64,000 nt of DNA. Origin: Planotetraspora sp. A-T 1434 (GTDB lineage Bacteria; Actinomycetota; Actinomycetes; Streptosporangiales; Streptosporangiaceae). The notes under the pieces were generated by a model. The model saw only the letters and a program-made list of their open reading frames with translations. It searched no databases and was not told where the DNA came from. Both the position numbers and the translations under genes were made by a program. Below, in pieces: positions 34,374 through 44,178 of this stretch (positions are counted from its first letter, which is position 1; every line of letters starts with the position of its first letter). The stretch covers positions 124,001-188,000 of the forward strand of contig NZ_JAOEGB010000002.1 in assembly GCF_025420585.1 (NCBI RefSeq). Reading direction: 5' to 3'.

Positions 34374-34379
34374 TAGCGT
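34374..34379 (+). promoter_or_regulatory. Leaderless -10 of DinG-like gene
   Basis: TAGCGT, 6 nt before GTG 34386. Confidence 0.55.
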
Positions 34380-34385
34380 TCTCCC

Positions 34386-36359
34386 GTGCCCAAGGACCGT
34401 CCCGAGCTTCCGCCCGTCGAAGAGCTGCTCACCACCGTGGTGGCGGAGCTGGGGGGCAGCGAGCGCCCGGGCCAGGTAAAGATGGCTCAGGCGGTGCAGC
34501 AGGCCGTGGAGGGCGACGAGCATCTCGCGGTCCAGGCCGGCACAGGCACGGGCAAGTCGCTCGCCTACCTGGTGCCCGCGGTCAGGCACGCCGCCGAGAC
34601 CGGCAACGCCATCGTGGTCTCCACCGCGACGATCGCGCTCCAACGCCAGCTCGTGGACCGTGACCTGCCCCGGCTCGCCGACGCGCTGGAGGGCGCGCTG
34701 CCGAGCCGGCCGGCGTTCGCGATCCTCAAGGGCCGCCGCAACTACCTGTGCCGCTACAAGATGGGCGCCGGAATGCCCGACGACGAGGACGACCAGCTCT
34801 TCGACCCTCGCGAGGTCAGCGCCACCGGCCGGATGGTCCAACGGATCCAGGAGTGGGCCAATGAGACCGAGACGGGCGACCGCGACGAGCTGATTCCCGG
34901 CGTCAACGAGCAGGCGTGGCGGCAGTTCTCCGTGACCGCCAGGGAGTGTCTCGGCGCGCAGCGGTGCCCGAGCGGTGCCGAGTGCTTCGCCGAGCTGGCC
35001 CGGGAGCGCGCGGGAGAGGCCGACGTCGTGGTCACCAACCACGCCCTGCTGGCCATCGACGCCATGGAGGACTTCGCTGTCCTTCCGGAGCACGACGTCG
35101 TCATCGTGGACGAGGCGCACGAGCTGGTCGACAGGGTGACCTCGGTGGTCACCGGCGAGCTGTCGGAGAGCACCGTGGGCATCGCCGTCCGCCGCGCCGG
35201 GAGGCTGATCGAGCAGGGGGTGGCCGACCGGCTGCAGGAGGCGGGGGAGGACCTGAAGGCCCTGCTCGCCGCGGCCCCGCCCGGCCGGATAGACGACCTG
35301 CCCCAATCGCTGGGGCTCACTCTCGCGCTGGTGCGCGACGCCGCCTTCGCGTGCATCACCGCGCTCGGCCCCCGCAACAAGGACAAGGAAGATCTCGAGA
35401 ACGCGGGCCTGCGGAAGGCCGCGTTCACGATGCTCGACGAGGTGCACGACACGGCCCAGCGCATGCTCGACGCGTTCGGCGCCGCGTCCGAGGCCGACCG
35501 GGCGGAGGTCGTGTGGCTGGAGGAGGGGCGTGGGCGCACCGCGCCGGCCCTCCGGGTCGCGCCGCTGTCGGTGGGCGGCATGCTCCGCGACAAGCTCTTC
35601 GGGGACCGTACGGTCGTCCTGACGAGCGCCACGCTGGCGCTCGGCGGCTCCTTCGACGGCCTGGCCCGTCAGTGGGGGCTCGGCCGCGAGGAATGGACGG
35701 GTCTCGACGTCGGCTCGCCGTTCGACCATCCGCGCAGCGGGATCCTCTACGTGGCAAAGCATCTGCCGCAGCCGGGCCGCGACGGCCTCCCCGAGGCGTA
35801 TCTGACCGAGATCACCGAGCTGATCGAGGCGGCGGGCGGGCGCGCGCTCGGCCTGTTCTCCTCGATGCGGGCCGCCAAGGCCGCCACCGAGGCGCTGCGG
35901 GACCGGCTGAACGTCCCTCTGCTCTGCCAGGGCGACGACTCCACCTCACAGCTCGTGAAGCAGTTCGCCGCCGACCCGGCCACGTGCCTGTTCGGCACGC
36001 TGTCGCTCTGGCAGGGCGTCGACGTTCCCGGGCCGTCGCTGACGCTTGTGATCATCGACCGGATCCCGTTCCCGCGTCCCGACGACCCGCTGGCCTCGGC
36101 GCGGCAGCGGCACGTCGCGGCCACCGGCGGCAACGGCTTCATGACCGTCGCCGCCACCCATGCCGCGCTACTCCTGGCCCAGGGCGCGGGCCGCCTGCTG
36201 CGGTCGATGGACGACCGGGGCGTAGTGGCCGTCCTCGACCCCCGGCTGGCGACGGCTCGCTACGGCGGGTTCCTGGTGAGCTCCCTCCCGCCGTTCTGGC
36301 GCACCACCGACCCCGCCAAGGTCCGCGACGCGCTGCGACGTCTCACAGCTGACGCGTAA
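34386..36359 (+). CDS. DinG/XPD-like ATP-dependent DNA helicase
   Basis: 657 residues, superfamily 2 helicase of the Fe-S cluster (XPD/DinG) group. Walker A AGTGTGKS is at 51-58, the DEAH box VDEAHEL near 239-245, motif VI QGAGRLLRSMDDRG near the C-terminus. Four Cys residues near 122, 188, 194 and 200 (NYLCRYK; ECLGAQRCPSGAEC) are placed to bind the 4Fe-4S cluster. It unwinds DNA 5'-3' in repair. GTG 34386 is supported by the leaderless promoter. Its stop is 6 bp from that of the convergent SGNH hydrolase. Confidence 0.9.
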   Translation: MPKDRPELPPVEELLTTVVAELGGSERPGQVKMAQAVQQAVEGDEHLAVQAGTGTGKSLAYLVPAVRHAAETGNAIVVSTATIALQRQLVDRDLPRLADALEGALPSRPAFAILKGRRNYLCRYKMGAGMPDDEDDQLFDPREVSATGRMVQRIQEWANETETGDRDELIPGVNEQAWRQFSVTARECLGAQRCPSGAECFAELARERAGEADVVVTNHALLAIDAMEDFAVLPEHDVVIVDEAHELVDRVTSVVTGELSESTVGIAVRRAGRLIEQGVADRLQEAGEDLKALLAAAPPGRIDDLPQSLGLTLALVRDAAFACITALGPRNKDKEDLENAGLRKAAFTMLDEVHDTAQRMLDAFGAASEADRAEVVWLEEGRGRTAPALRVAPLSVGGMLRDKLFGDRTVVLTSATLALGGSFDGLARQWGLGREEWTGLDVGSPFDHPRSGILYVAKHLPQPGRDGLPEAYLTEITELIEAAGGRALGLFSSMRAAKAATEALRDRLNVPLLCQGDDSTSQLVKQFAADPATCLFGTLSLWQGVDVPGPSLTLVIIDRIPFPRPDDPLASARQRHVAATGGNGFMTVAATHAALLLAQGAGRLLRSMDDRGVVAVLDPRLATARYGGFLVSSLPPFWRTTDPAKVRDALRRLTADA

Positions 36360-36365
36360 GGCGCC

Positions 36366-37145
36366 TCACGGCAGGCGGGTGAGGTCCGGGCGCTTGGGGT
36401 CGAGGCCGTCGCCGGAGGACCGGCCCCGGAGGCGGCGGCCGATCCACGGGCCGAGGTGCTCGCGCAGCCATTGGGCGTCCTCTCGGCGCTTGATCCTCGG
36501 ATCCACCTGCTCCCGGGGCGGCCAGGTCATCCGCCAGTCGTCGTCGGACGGCACGGCCAGCACGTCGAGAACCCTTGCCGCGACGAGGCGGTGGCCGTCC
36601 GCGTTGAGGTGCAGCCGGTCCTCGCTCCACGCCCGCCAGTCCCGCAGGCTCTGCATCGACCAGATGTCCACGAGGTGGCAGCCGTACAGGTCGGAGATCG
36701 CGCGGACGTGCATGAAGAAGACGGCGAACTTGCCGCGCACCCTGCGCATGATCGGGGTGTCGCGCGGGTCCATGCCGGTGAACAGCACGACGTCCGCGCC
36801 GGTGCCCCGCAACTGCCGTACGGCTCCCGCCAGTTTCTTGGCCATCCGGTCGGGGTCGCTGCCCGGCCGCAGCAGGTCGTTGCCGCCCGCGCAGAAACTG
36901 ATCAGGTCGGGCTTCAGCTCGACCGCGCGGGGCACCTGCTCCTCGACGATCTGGTCGATCAGCTTGCCGCGCACCGCCAGGTTCGCGTACCGGAACTCCG
37001 GCTCCAGCTGGGCCAGCCGCTCCGCGACCCGGTCGGCCCATCCGCGGTACCGCGCGACCTCTCCAACCGCCTGGCCGTTCACGACCGGATCATTGAGACC
37101 TTCGGTGAAACTGTCCCCGACCGCGACGTACGACGTGTATCCCAT
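36366..37145 (-). CDS. SGNH/GDSL hydrolase
   Basis: 259 residues without a signal peptide, so cytoplasmic. The four blocks are present: GDSFTEG (nucleophile Ser12), a Gly in NLAVRGK, GGND (Asn89), and D-x-x-H in EDRLHLN (Asp176, His179). It hydrolyses an ester or amide; specificity is unknown. The C-terminal 50 residues are basic. ATG 37145 has GCAGGA shortly upstream. It lies 28 bp downstream of aroQ on the same strand and may be read through from the shikimate operon. Confidence 0.9.
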   Translation of the reverse strand: MGYTSYVAVGDSFTEGLNDPVVNGQAVGEVARYRGWADRVAERLAQLEPEFRYANLAVRGKLIDQIVEEQVPRAVELKPDLISFCAGGNDLLRPGSDPDRMAKKLAGAVRQLRGTGADVVLFTGMDPRDTPIMRRVRGKFAVFFMHVRAISDLYGCHLVDIWSMQSLRDWRAWSEDRLHLNADGHRLVAARVLDVLAVPSDDDWRMTWPPREQVDPRIKRREDAQWLREHLGPWIGRRLRGRSSGDGLDPKRPDLTRLP

Positions 37146-37173
37146 GGGTCCTGCCTTGCTTCGCTTTTACTGA

Positions 37174-37608
37174 TTACTGACCAGTATCCGCGATGGCCCG
37201 CAGTGCCAGCTCGTAGGACCGCATGCCGAACCCGGCGATCGTGCCCGTCGCGACGGCCGCCACGACCGAGGTGTGGCGGAACTCCTCCCGGGCGTTCGGG
37301 TTGGAGATGTGCACCTCGATCAGGGGCGCCGTCCGCTGCGCGATGGCGTCGCGCAGCGCGTAGGAGTAGTGCGTGAACGCGGCCGGGTTGAGCACGACGG
37401 GCGTCCGGGCGTCGGCCGCCTCGTGGATCCAGCCGACCAGCTCGGCCTCGTCGTCGGTCTGCCTGACCTCGACGGACAGGCCGAGCTCCCGGCCGGTCTC
37501 GCGGCACAGCGCGGCGAGGTCGTCGAACGTCTGCGCCCCGTAGACGTCGGGCTCCCGGATGCCGAGCCGCCCGAGGTTGGGCCCGTTGAGGACGAGAACG
37601 GGCCTCAT
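37174..37608 (-). CDS. aroQ: Type II 3-dehydroquinate dehydratase
   Basis: 144 residues, the length of type II dehydroquinases. [17 protein letters not shown] carries the lid and active-site Tyr, [15 protein letters not shown] and [17 protein letters not shown] carry the conserved Asn and catalytic His. It converts 3-dehydroquinate to 3-dehydroshikimate, step three of the shikimate pathway. ATG 37608 overlaps the aroB stop as ATGA; the long open frame upstream to 38526 is antisense/out-of-frame aroB. Last gene of the aroC-aroK-aroB-aroQ unit. Confidence 0.95.
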   Translation of the reverse strand: MRPVLVLNGPNLGRLGIREPDVYGAQTFDDLAALCRETGRELGLSVEVRQTDDEAELVGWIHEAADARTPVVLNPAAFTHYSYALRDAIAQRTAPLIEVHISNPNAREEFRHTSVVAAVATGTIAGFGMRSYELALRAIADTGQ

Positions 37609-38681
37609 CGGCCGACCTCCTGGTAGGCGGCCTCGAGCAACTCCTCGGCGGGGTTCTCGAGGCGGGACACTTTGGCGATGTCGTCCAGCACCACGAACCG
37701 CAGCGTGGCGCCCCGGCTCTTCTTGTCGACCCGCATGTGGTCGCGGAGCGCGGGCCACGCCTCCCGGCGGTACGCCGTGGGCAGGCCGACCGACGTCAGG
37801 ATCGAGCGCGTCCGGTCGACGATGTCCCGGCCGATCCGGCCGTCCAGGCGGGACAGCTCGGCGGCGTAGACCAGGCCGATCGCGACGGCCTCGCCGTGCC
37901 TGATGTGGTAGCTCTCCACCCGCTCGATCGCGTGGGCCAGCGTGTGGCCGTAGTTGAGGATCTCCCGCAGGCCGCTCTCGCGCAGGTCGGCCCCCACGAC
38001 GTCGGCCTTGACCCGGATCTTCCGCTCGATCAGCTCGCGGGTGTGCTCGCCCTCCGGCGTGCAGGCCCCGGCCGGGTCGTCCTCGATCAGCATGAGGATC
38101 GTCGGGTCGGCGATGAAGCCGCCCTTGATGATCTCCGCGAGCCCGGCGACGTAGTCCTCGCGCGGCACGCTCACCAGCGTGGCGAGGTCGCACAGGACGC
38201 CCTTCGGCGGGTGGAACGAGCCGACGAGGTTCTTGCCCTCGGGGGTGTTGATGCCGGTCTTGCCGCCGACGGCCGCGTCGACCATGGCCAGCAGCGTCGT
38301 CGGGACCTGCACCACCTGGACACCGCGCAGCCAGGTCGCGGCCACGAATCCGGCCAGGTCGGTGGTGGCCCCCCCGCCGACGCCGACGACCGCGTCCGAC
38401 CTGGTCACGCCGTACCGCCCGAGCGCCGACCACAGCTCTGCCGCGACATGGACGCTCTTGGCCTCCTCGCCGTCGGGCACGGGCAGGGAGATCACCTCGT
38501 AGCCCGCCGTCTCCAGCACCCCGCACACCGGCCGGGCGATCTCGGGCAGGCTCGCCGGGTGGATCACGGCCACGGTCCGCACCCCGGCGCTCAGCAGGCC
38601 GGGCAGCTCGCCCAGCACGCCGGTGCCGACCACGACGTCATAGGGGCTGTCGCCCCGCACGGTGATGCGCGTCGCCGTCAT
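37605..38681 (-). CDS. aroB: 3-dehydroquinate synthase
   Basis: 358 residues. The NAD-binding DGEEAKS, the [20 protein letters not shown] block and the zinc-binding region ([34 protein letters not shown]) are all intact. It cyclises DAHP to 3-dehydroquinate. Its start overlaps the aroK stop (ATGA) and its stop overlaps the aroQ start (ATGA), so all four genes are translationally coupled. Confidence 0.97.
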   Translation of the reverse strand: MTATRITVRGDSPYDVVVGTGVLGELPGLLSAGVRTVAVIHPASLPEIARPVCGVLETAGYEVISLPVPDGEEAKSVHVAAELWSALGRYGVTRSDAVVGVGGGATTDLAGFVAATWLRGVQVVQVPTTLLAMVDAAVGGKTGINTPEGKNLVGSFHPPKGVLCDLATLVSVPREDYVAGLAEIIKGGFIADPTILMLIEDDPAGACTPEGEHTRELIERKIRVKADVVGADLRESGLREILNYGHTLAHAIERVESYHIRHGEAVAIGLVYAAELSRLDGRIGRDIVDRTRSILTSVGLPTAYRREAWPALRDHMRVDKKSRGATLRFVVLDDIAKVSRLENPAEELLEAAYQEVGR

Positions 38682-39217
38682 AGCTCCGCCGAGATTTCGG
38701 TCGCGATCTGGTCCACGATGTCGGCGGGCTCCCGGTCATCGGTGCTGACCGTTATCACGGCCAGCCGCTCGTACACCGGGCGGCGCTCCTCCATCAGCTT
38801 TCTGAGCCGGCTGCGCGGGTTGAGCACGAGCAACGGCCTCGCGGAGGCGAGCCCGACCCGCCTGACCGCCTGGTCGAGCCCGACCTGCAGGTAGACGACC
38901 TGGTGCCCGGCGAGCAGCTTCTGAGTGGGCTCGTGCAGGATCGCGCCGCCGCCCAGCGACAGCACGCCGCCGTGGCTCTCCAGCGCGGCCCGTACGGCTT
39001 CCGCCTCCAGCTCGCGGAACCTGGCCTCCCCGTCCTCGACGAAGACGTCGCTCACGGGCTTTCCGGCGACGGCCTCGACGTCGGCGTCGGTGTCGCGGAA
39101 GGACACGCCGAGCCGCTCGGCCAGCAGGTGGCCGATCGTGGACTTGCCGGAGCCCGGCGGGCCGATGAGGACGGCGGCGGGCCGTTCAGACCCCTGAGGA
39201 GCCGAGTTCACGATCAC
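38678..39217 (-). CDS. aroK: Shikimate kinase
   Basis: 179 residues. P-loop GPPGSGKST at 19-27, shikimate-binding DTDADVE and [13 protein letters not shown], and SLGGGAIL are present; RPLL marks the lid. It phosphorylates shikimate with ATP. GTG 39217 overlaps the aroC stop (GTGA). The C-terminus after residue 140 ([18 protein letters not shown]) is normal length. Confidence 0.95.
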   Translation of the reverse strand: MIVNSAPQGSERPAAVLIGPPGSGKSTIGHLLAERLGVSFRDTDADVEAVAGKPVSDVFVEDGEARFRELEAEAVRAALESHGGVLSLGGGAILHEPTQKLLAGHQVVYLQVGLDQAVRRVGLASARPLLVLNPRSRLRKLMEERRPVYERLAVITVSTDDREPADIVDQIATEISAEL

Positions 39218-40392
39218 TTGATCACCAGGGAAGAGAGGTAACCGGACAGGTTGCGCGCGACCTCCTCGACGGAGTCACCGCCGAACTTCTCGATCGCCGC
39301 GTCGGCCAGCACCAGCGCGACCATCGCCTCGGCGACGATCGCGGCGGCCGGCACCGCACAGACGTCCGAACGCTCGTGGTGGGCCTTGGCGGCCTCCCCC
39401 GTCAGGACGTCGATCGTGGCGAGCGCGCGGGGCACGGTGGAGATCGGCTTCATCGCCGCGCTGACCCGCAGCGGCTCGCCGTTGGTCATGCCGCCCTCGA
39501 CGCCGCCGGCCCGGTTGGTGATCCGGCGGACGCCCTCGGGCGTGTTCTCGATCTCGTCGTGGGCCCGGGAGCCGGGGCGGCGGGCCGTCTCGAAGCCGTC
39601 GCCGACCGCCACGCCCTTGATGGCCTGGATGCCCATCAGCGCGCCGGCGAGGCGGGAGTCGAGCCGGCGGTCCCAATGGGTGTAGCTGCCGAGGCCGGGC
39701 GGCAGGCCGTACGCGACGACCTCGACGACCCCGCCGAGCGTGTCGCCGTCCTTGTGCGCCTTGTCGATCTCGGCCACCATCGCCGCGCTGGCGGCGGGGT
39801 CCACGCAGCGCACCGGGTCGGCGTCCACCGTCGCCATGTCGCCGGGGCCGGGGAGCACGTCGCCCGGCGCCGTGGCCTCGCCGATGGCGACGACATGGCT
39901 CACGATGTCGACGCCCAGGGCCTGCTTGAGAAAGCTCCGGGCGACCTGGCCGAGCGCCACGCGGGCGGCGGTCTCCCGGGCGCTGGCCCGGTCGAGCACC
40001 GGCCGCGCGTCGTCGAAGCCGTACTTCTGCATGCCGGCCAGGTCCGCGTGGCCGGGCCGGGGCCGCGACCTCGGCGCGTTGCGGGCCTGCCCCTCCAGGA
40101 CGGCGGGGTCCACCGGGTCGGCGGCCATCACCGTCTCCCACTTGGGCCATTCGGTGTTGCCGATCCGGATGGCGACGGGCGAGCCGAGCGTGCGGCCGTG
40201 CCGTACGCCACCGGAGATCGTCACCACGTCCTGCTCGAACTTCATCCGCGCGCCACGGCCGTAACCGAGGCGACGGCGGCGCAGGGCCTCGTCGAGCTGG
40301 GCGGTGGTCACCTCCACGCCCGCGGGCAGGCCTTCCAGGATCGCGAGGAGCTCGGGGCCATGGGACTCCCCGGCGGTCAACCAGCGCAACAT
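39214..40392 (-). CDS. aroC: Chorismate synthase
   Basis: 392 residues. The FMN-binding signatures [35 protein letters not shown] and the C-terminal region with [20 protein letters not shown] are intact. It eliminates phosphate from EPSP to give chorismate using reduced FMN. First gene of the coupled shikimate unit; the gap to the prepilin peptidase upstream is 20 bp, so the peptidase gene may be the real first cistron. No pathway genes aroA/aroE/aroG are in the window. Confidence 0.97.
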   Translation of the reverse strand: MLRWLTAGESHGPELLAILEGLPAGVEVTTAQLDEALRRRRLGYGRGARMKFEQDVVTISGGVRHGRTLGSPVAIRIGNTEWPKWETVMAADPVDPAVLEGQARNAPRSRPRPGHADLAGMQKYGFDDARPVLDRASARETAARVALGQVARSFLKQALGVDIVSHVVAIGEATAPGDVLPGPGDMATVDADPVRCVDPAASAAMVAEIDKAHKDGDTLGGVVEVVAYGLPPGLGSYTHWDRRLDSRLAGALMGIQAIKGVAVGDGFETARRPGSRAHDEIENTPEGVRRITNRAGGVEGGMTNGEPLRVSAAMKPISTVPRALATIDVLTGEAAKAHHERSDVCAVPAAAIVAEAMVALVLADAAIEKFGGDSVEEVARNLSGYLSSLVIK

Positions 40393-40412
40393 GGTGACAA
40401 GTCTTCCATGTG

Positions 40413-41081
40413 TCAGGCGTGCACGAGCACCGCCACGAGGGCCGCCACGAGCATGAACGGCCCGAACGGGAACTCGCTCTTCCGGGTCGCCCTCTTGGTG
40501 ATCAAGAGGCCGGCGGCGTACAGGGCGCCCAGGAAGTGACCGCCCAGCCCGGCGACCAGCGCCGCCTGGACCCCCAGCGCGCCGGTGAGCAGGCCGATGA
40601 GCCCGGCGAGCTTGACGTCACCGAAACCGAGCGCCGCAGGACGCCCGAACCACAGCAGCGCGTACACGCCCCCGATGGCGCACCCGGCCGTCACCGCGCC
40701 CATGAGATGCCCCGAGGGCACGAGCAGGGCCACGACGATCGGGTACGACGGCACGACGATCGCGTCGGGGAGCCGCCAGATCCGCCAGTCGATCACCGCC
40801 AGCGTCACGCCCGCGACCGCCGCGTATAGCCAGGCGGCCAGCAGCCAGCCGTTGTGCTGGTGGTCATCCTGCAGTCCCCAGGTCACGAGCCCGGCGGCGA
40901 CGGCGGTTGCGGCTTCGATCAGGTACGGCGGGCGGGGCACGGGCACGATCCGGATCGCGTACGCGTACGCCTCTCTGGCCTCCTTACGGGTGTCGTCCGG
41001 ATCGATGCCGAAACCACCCGCGAGCTCACGGACGTACGATCCCGCGATCAATCCGAGGATCACGGCTAGAAGGAGGGCCAC
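40413..41081 (-). CDS. A24 family prepilin peptidase (short form)
   Basis: 222 residues from GTG 41081, with about seven membrane segments. The two catalytic Asp residues of type IV prepilin peptidases are in [11 protein letters not shown] and [12 protein letters not shown]. The N-terminal methyltransferase domain with its Cys pairs, present in PilD, is missing, as usual in the short actinobacterial form. It would cleave prepilin-like leaders (type IV/Tad pili), but no pilin gene is in the window. Located just upstream of aroC, a neighbourhood I know from many actinobacteria. Confidence 0.85.
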   Translation of the reverse strand: MALLLAVILGLIAGSYVRELAGGFGIDPDDTRKEAREAYAYAIRIVPVPRPPYLIEAATAVAAGLVTWGLQDDHQHNGWLLAAWLYAAVAGVTLAVIDWRIWRLPDAIVVPSYPIVVALLVPSGHLMGAVTAGCAIGGVYALLWFGRPAALGFGDVKLAGLIGLLTGALGVQAALVAGLGGHFLGALYAAGLLITKRATRKSEFPFGPFMLVAALVAVLVHA

Positions 41082-41183
41082 GCGCAGACCCTAATGGCGG
41101 CGGCGCCCTCACTTGACCATCGAGGTGCGGTTGGCGAACCGTCGCCGTGGATCACCTGCGGATCGTCACGGATCGCCGGGGGC

Positions 41184-41741
41184 TCAGCGACGGCGTCTGT
41201 CCCACCAGTGCCGGGGGCGCTCCCGCAGCCGCGCCACCGTCAGGTCCGGTACGGCTTCCGCCAGCCGGTCCAGGGCCGAGGCGTCGTGCTTGGCCTCCTC
41301 GACCGTCGCGAGGGCCTGCAGCATGCCCCCCTCGATCACGAACGGGATCGGCCCGGCCACGTCGATCACCACGGCGGCGGCCTGCTCGTGCCGGGCGGCC
41401 TGACAGACCTGGGGACCCGTCGCCTGGACGGGCCGGGCGTCCGGGCGCCACATCCGCAACGGCTCCACGCCGGTGAAGGCGAGAACGGCCTCCCGCCCGT
41501 CCTTGCCGACGAGCTTGGGGAGCGCCATCTCGCTCTCTTTCTCCTGCTTGAGCCCGTGCTCCCCCACCTCGGACTCGGTGAGGAGCGCGACCACGGGCAC
41601 CAGGAGCCTGGCCTGGCCGAGGGCCGTCAGCACGTCGGCGGCGGTCGCCGTACCGGCGTGGAAGGCCGACAGGGCCGACCCGACGGCGGCGTCGACGCCG
41701 CCGTCGTCATCAGGGCGCAGAGGCTGTGGAATCGCGGGCAC
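41184..41741 (-). CDS. SseB family protein
   Basis: 185 residues from GTG 41741, with TAGGCT 8 nt upstream. An SseB-type N-terminal domain is recognisable: LLVPVVALL, a charged loop, ALPKLVGKDGREAVLAFTGV, then AAAVVIDVAGPIPFVIEGGM. SseB-domain proteins are common and of unclear function; this one ends in a basic tail (RLRERPRHWWDRRRR). Reading on to 41885 would run into the repeat cluster B DNA, so the long start is rejected. Confidence 0.75.
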   Translation of the reverse strand: MPAIPQPLRPDDDGGVDAAVGSALSAFHAGTATAADVLTALGQARLLVPVVALLTESEVGEHGLKQEKESEMALPKLVGKDGREAVLAFTGVEPLRMWRPDARPVQATGPQVCQAARHEQAAAVVIDVAGPIPFVIEGGMLQALATVEEAKHDASALDRLAEAVPDLTVARLRERPRHWWDRRRR

Positions 41742-41788
41742 GTTCCGCGAGCCTACCCGCTCCACACCCCCACCCCCCTCACCCCGGC

Positions 41789-41998
41789 CGTGATCATGCA
41801 CGGGTTCCCGGACGTGGCCCCAACCAGCGCAAACCCATGCCGTGATCATGCACAGGTTCCAGCACATTCGGCCGGAGCGGCGCAAACGCCGATCGTGATC
41901 ATGCAGCTGTCAATGCATGATCACAGTGAGCGTAGAAGCAGGTCAGCGAAGCGATCCGGGAAGTTGCGCATGATCACGGCACGGATTTGCGCTGGTCA
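41789..41998. repeat. Dispersed TGCATGATCACG repeat cluster B
   Basis: CGTGATCATGCA occurs at 41789-41800, 41841-41852 and 41894-41905 (steps of 52 and 53 bp), and in inverted orientation at 41914-41925 (TGCATGATCACA) and 41967-41978 (CGCATGATCACG), again 53 bp apart. Copy two (from 41823) and the inverted last copy (to 41998) share about 30 bp, including accagcgcaaa. The array lies in the 254-bp gene-free gap between the SseB-like and ring-opening hydrolase genes, and its last copy reaches the hydrolase stop codon (41996-41998). Confidence 0.85.
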
Positions 41999-43102
41999 GG
42001 CGAGGTCGGCGATGGCGATGACGGGGCCGCCGCCGGAGGGGCCCTGGTGGACGGCCGCCACCGACACGAACACCGCCGGGTCGCCGGTCACGCCGGCGGC
42101 GACGCCGCCCACGGTGGCCTTGATCTGCCGGTGCCAGTGGACGTCGGAGTCGTCGAGCATGATGTTGCGCCGCCCGCGGACCCGTCCCGAGGGGTCGGCC
42201 TCGCACTTGATGAACACGTTGACCAGCCGGTCGCCGAGGTCGCTCGGGTGGGGGCGTTCGGGCAGCTCGATACCCGCGTCGCGGATGGCCTCCCAGATGC
42301 CGTCGGCGTCCAGGGCGTCCCTCATCACCGAGTGACCGGCCCGGTAGCGGCCGCCGATCCCCCGGACGTTGCCGACCACCACGATCTGGGCCCGGTCGAG
42401 CTCGACACCACTCGAACACGAGGCCACCGACGAGTAGAGCGACAGGTCCTTGTGGATCTGCCCGGCCGACGGCATCTCGATCTCCCCGAGCGCCACGGCG
42501 ATGCCCAGAGCCGTCGTGGAGTTGGAGATGTCCATCGACTTGAGCGTGTCCTCTGTGACGACGGTCCGGCCGCGCTCCTTCGCGTCGGTGATCGTGGACA
42601 GCGTCAGCAGCGGCGTCTTCGTCTGCACATAGTGGACGTCGGCGGGATCCTCGATGCCGGCGATCTTCATGGCCTCCCGCACTCCGGCGGCGACCTTGTC
42701 CACCATCGCCGGCCGCCCGATGTCCTCGGGGAGGATCACCTCGCTCATCGCCACGCCGACGCTCACCCGCGGCTCGTTGGTCTGTACGGCTTTCGCCGGG
42801 TCGAGGCTGGCGAAGATCGTGGCGTGCGGGCTCAGCACGCCGTCGGTGCCGCCGGACCACACGAGCGGCACCTGCTTGACCTCCTCCTCCGTCCGGGTGC
42901 CCTTGGCCACGAGGACCTCGCGGAACGCCCGGTCGGCGAGGATGCGCGTGTAGTCGTTCACGCCGCCGTTGCCCTCGGTCTTGCCGATCACCGCGAGCAC
43001 GCGGTCGGCCTCGATCACTCCGTCGTCGATCAGCCGCGCGAGCCCGGACGCGTCCGTGACGCTCTCGATGGCGACCTTCCGCACCTCGATCGGATCCGGC
43101 AT
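41996..43102 (-). CDS. Barbiturase/cyanuric acid hydrolase family ring-opening amidohydrolase
   Basis: 368 residues, the length of the AtzD/barbiturase (toblerone-fold) family. Its three pseudo-repeats each supply a Lys and a Ser: Lys41 (IGKTEGNG), Lys162 (QTKTP), Lys299 (FIKCEAD) and Ser83 (WSGGTDG), Ser231 (CSSGVELD), Ser356 (PSGGGP), matching the spacing known for cyanuric acid hydrolases. It hydrolyses a cyclic amide ring, cyanuric acid or barbiturate. ATG 43102 directly follows the stop of the carbamate kinase gene, so the two form an operon. Choice between the two substrates is open. Confidence 0.88.
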   Translation of the reverse strand: MPDPIEVRKVAIESVTDASGLARLIDDGVIEADRVLAVIGKTEGNGGVNDYTRILADRAFREVLVAKGTRTEEEVKQVPLVWSGGTDGVLSPHATIFASLDPAKAVQTNEPRVSVGVAMSEVILPEDIGRPAMVDKVAAGVREAMKIAGIEDPADVHYVQTKTPLLTLSTITDAKERGRTVVTEDTLKSMDISNSTTALGIAVALGEIEMPSAGQIHKDLSLYSSVASCSSGVELDRAQIVVVGNVRGIGGRYRAGHSVMRDALDADGIWEAIRDAGIELPERPHPSDLGDRLVNVFIKCEADPSGRVRGRRNIMLDDSDVHWHRQIKATVGGVAAGVTGDPAVFVSVAAVHQGPSGGGPVIAIADLA

Positions 43103-44044
43103 CTATCTCTCCACCCCTCTGGACACCCTTGTGCCGATATTTCCTGATAGCGCCTCACCGATGTGCTGCAGTGAGGTGATCACGGCTCTGTTTCCACCGT
43201 CTTCGGCGAAGCGCAGCGCCGCCTCGACCTTGGGGCCCATGCTGCCGCTCGCGAAGTGGCCCGCCGCCTGCAGCACCCGCAGCTCGGCCACGGTGATCTC
43301 CTCGATCGGCCGGGCGGTGGGCGTGCCGTACCCGGCGATCGCGTGCGGCACGTCGGTCGCGATCACCAGATCGGTCGCCTGTACGGCTCTCGCGAGCGCG
43401 GCGGCCGCCAGGTCCTTGTCGATGACGGCCTCTACCCCGCTCAGTGTGCCGTCCTCTGCCCGGACGACGGGCACTCCCCCGCCTCCGGCGGCGACCACGG
43501 TGTACCCGGCCTCCATGAGGGCGATCGCGGCGGGGGCGTCGAGTATTTCGACCGGCCAGGGGGAGGCGACCACCCTGCGCCAGCCGCGCTCGAATCGCCG
43601 CCAGGTCTGGCCGTGGTGCTCGAACCGGCGGGGCTCGTCCTCTCCGAAGTACTGCCCGATGGGCTTCACAGGCTCGCGGAACGCGGGATCGTCCGGATCG
43701 ACGAGCGTGCGCGTCACGACAGTCGCGACGCGCACAGGCTCGGGCGCCAGCGCCCGCTCCAGGGCGTTCATGATGAGGGTGCCGAGCGTGCCCTGCGTCT
43801 GGGCGACGCACCAGTCCAGCGGGACGGGCGCCAGCACATGGGCGGCCAGCTGGTTCTTCAGAAGGATGTTGCCGACCTGCGGGCCGTTGCCGTGGGTGAG
43901 CATCACCTCGTGCCCGGCCCTGATGAGGCCGGCGACATGGGTCATGGCCTGCCCGATGGCACGGTGCTGGTCATCCGGCGACGCGCTCCCGTCGGGAGCC
44001 GTCATGGCGTTGCCGCCCAGTGCGATCAGTACGCGTCCGCCCAC
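43103..44044 (-). CDS. arcC: Carbamate kinase
   Basis: 313 residues of the amino-acid-kinase fold: VLIALGGNAM at the N-terminus, LTHGNGPQVGN, AAGGGGVPVV and VIDKDLAAAALA are the conserved blocks of carbamate kinase. It makes ATP from carbamoyl phosphate, or consumes carbamate. No arginine deiminase or ornithine carbamoyltransferase is near; instead it precedes the ring-opening hydrolase, so it probably serves ureide or triazine/pyrimidine catabolism. Start GTG 44044 has TAGTTT 6 nt upstream (leaderless). Confidence 0.9.
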   Translation of the reverse strand: MGGRVLIALGGNAMTAPDGSASPDDQHRAIGQAMTHVAGLIRAGHEVMLTHGNGPQVGNILLKNQLAAHVLAPVPLDWCVAQTQGTLGTLIMNALERALAPEPVRVATVVTRTLVDPDDPAFREPVKPIGQYFGEDEPRRFEHHGQTWRRFERGWRRVVASPWPVEILDAPAAIALMEAGYTVVAAGGGGVPVVRAEDGTLSGVEAVIDKDLAAAALARAVQATDLVIATDVPHAIAGYGTPTARPIEEITVAELRVLQAAGHFASGSMGPKVEAALRFAEDGGNRAVITSLQHIGEALSGNIGTRVSRGVER

Positions 44045-44050
44045 ATCGCG

Positions 44051-44093
44051 AAACTATCCACGCGACGACGGGCCTACATTGGCGAATATCGCC
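44051..44093 (-). promoter_or_regulatory. Carbamate kinase promoter and palindrome
   Basis: The leaderless -10 TAGTTT is at 44056-44051. A palindrome GGCGA-ATA-TCGCC at 44081-44093 lies at the upstream edge of the promoter and may be an operator. Confidence 0.45.
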
Positions 44094-44178
44094 CATCAAG
44101 CGCCCATCCTTCGGCAAGCCTTCCCCTCGGTGCGGCGGACCTGCCCATGCCGGACCAATTGGCGGCAGAATCGGGGAC

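Noticed and set aside
41742-41885. N-terminal extension of the SseB-like protein
   Set aside because: The extension is read through intergenic repeat cluster B (its D-H and C-M-I-T-A residues come from the TGATCATGCA repeats); GTG 41741 has its own promoter signal.
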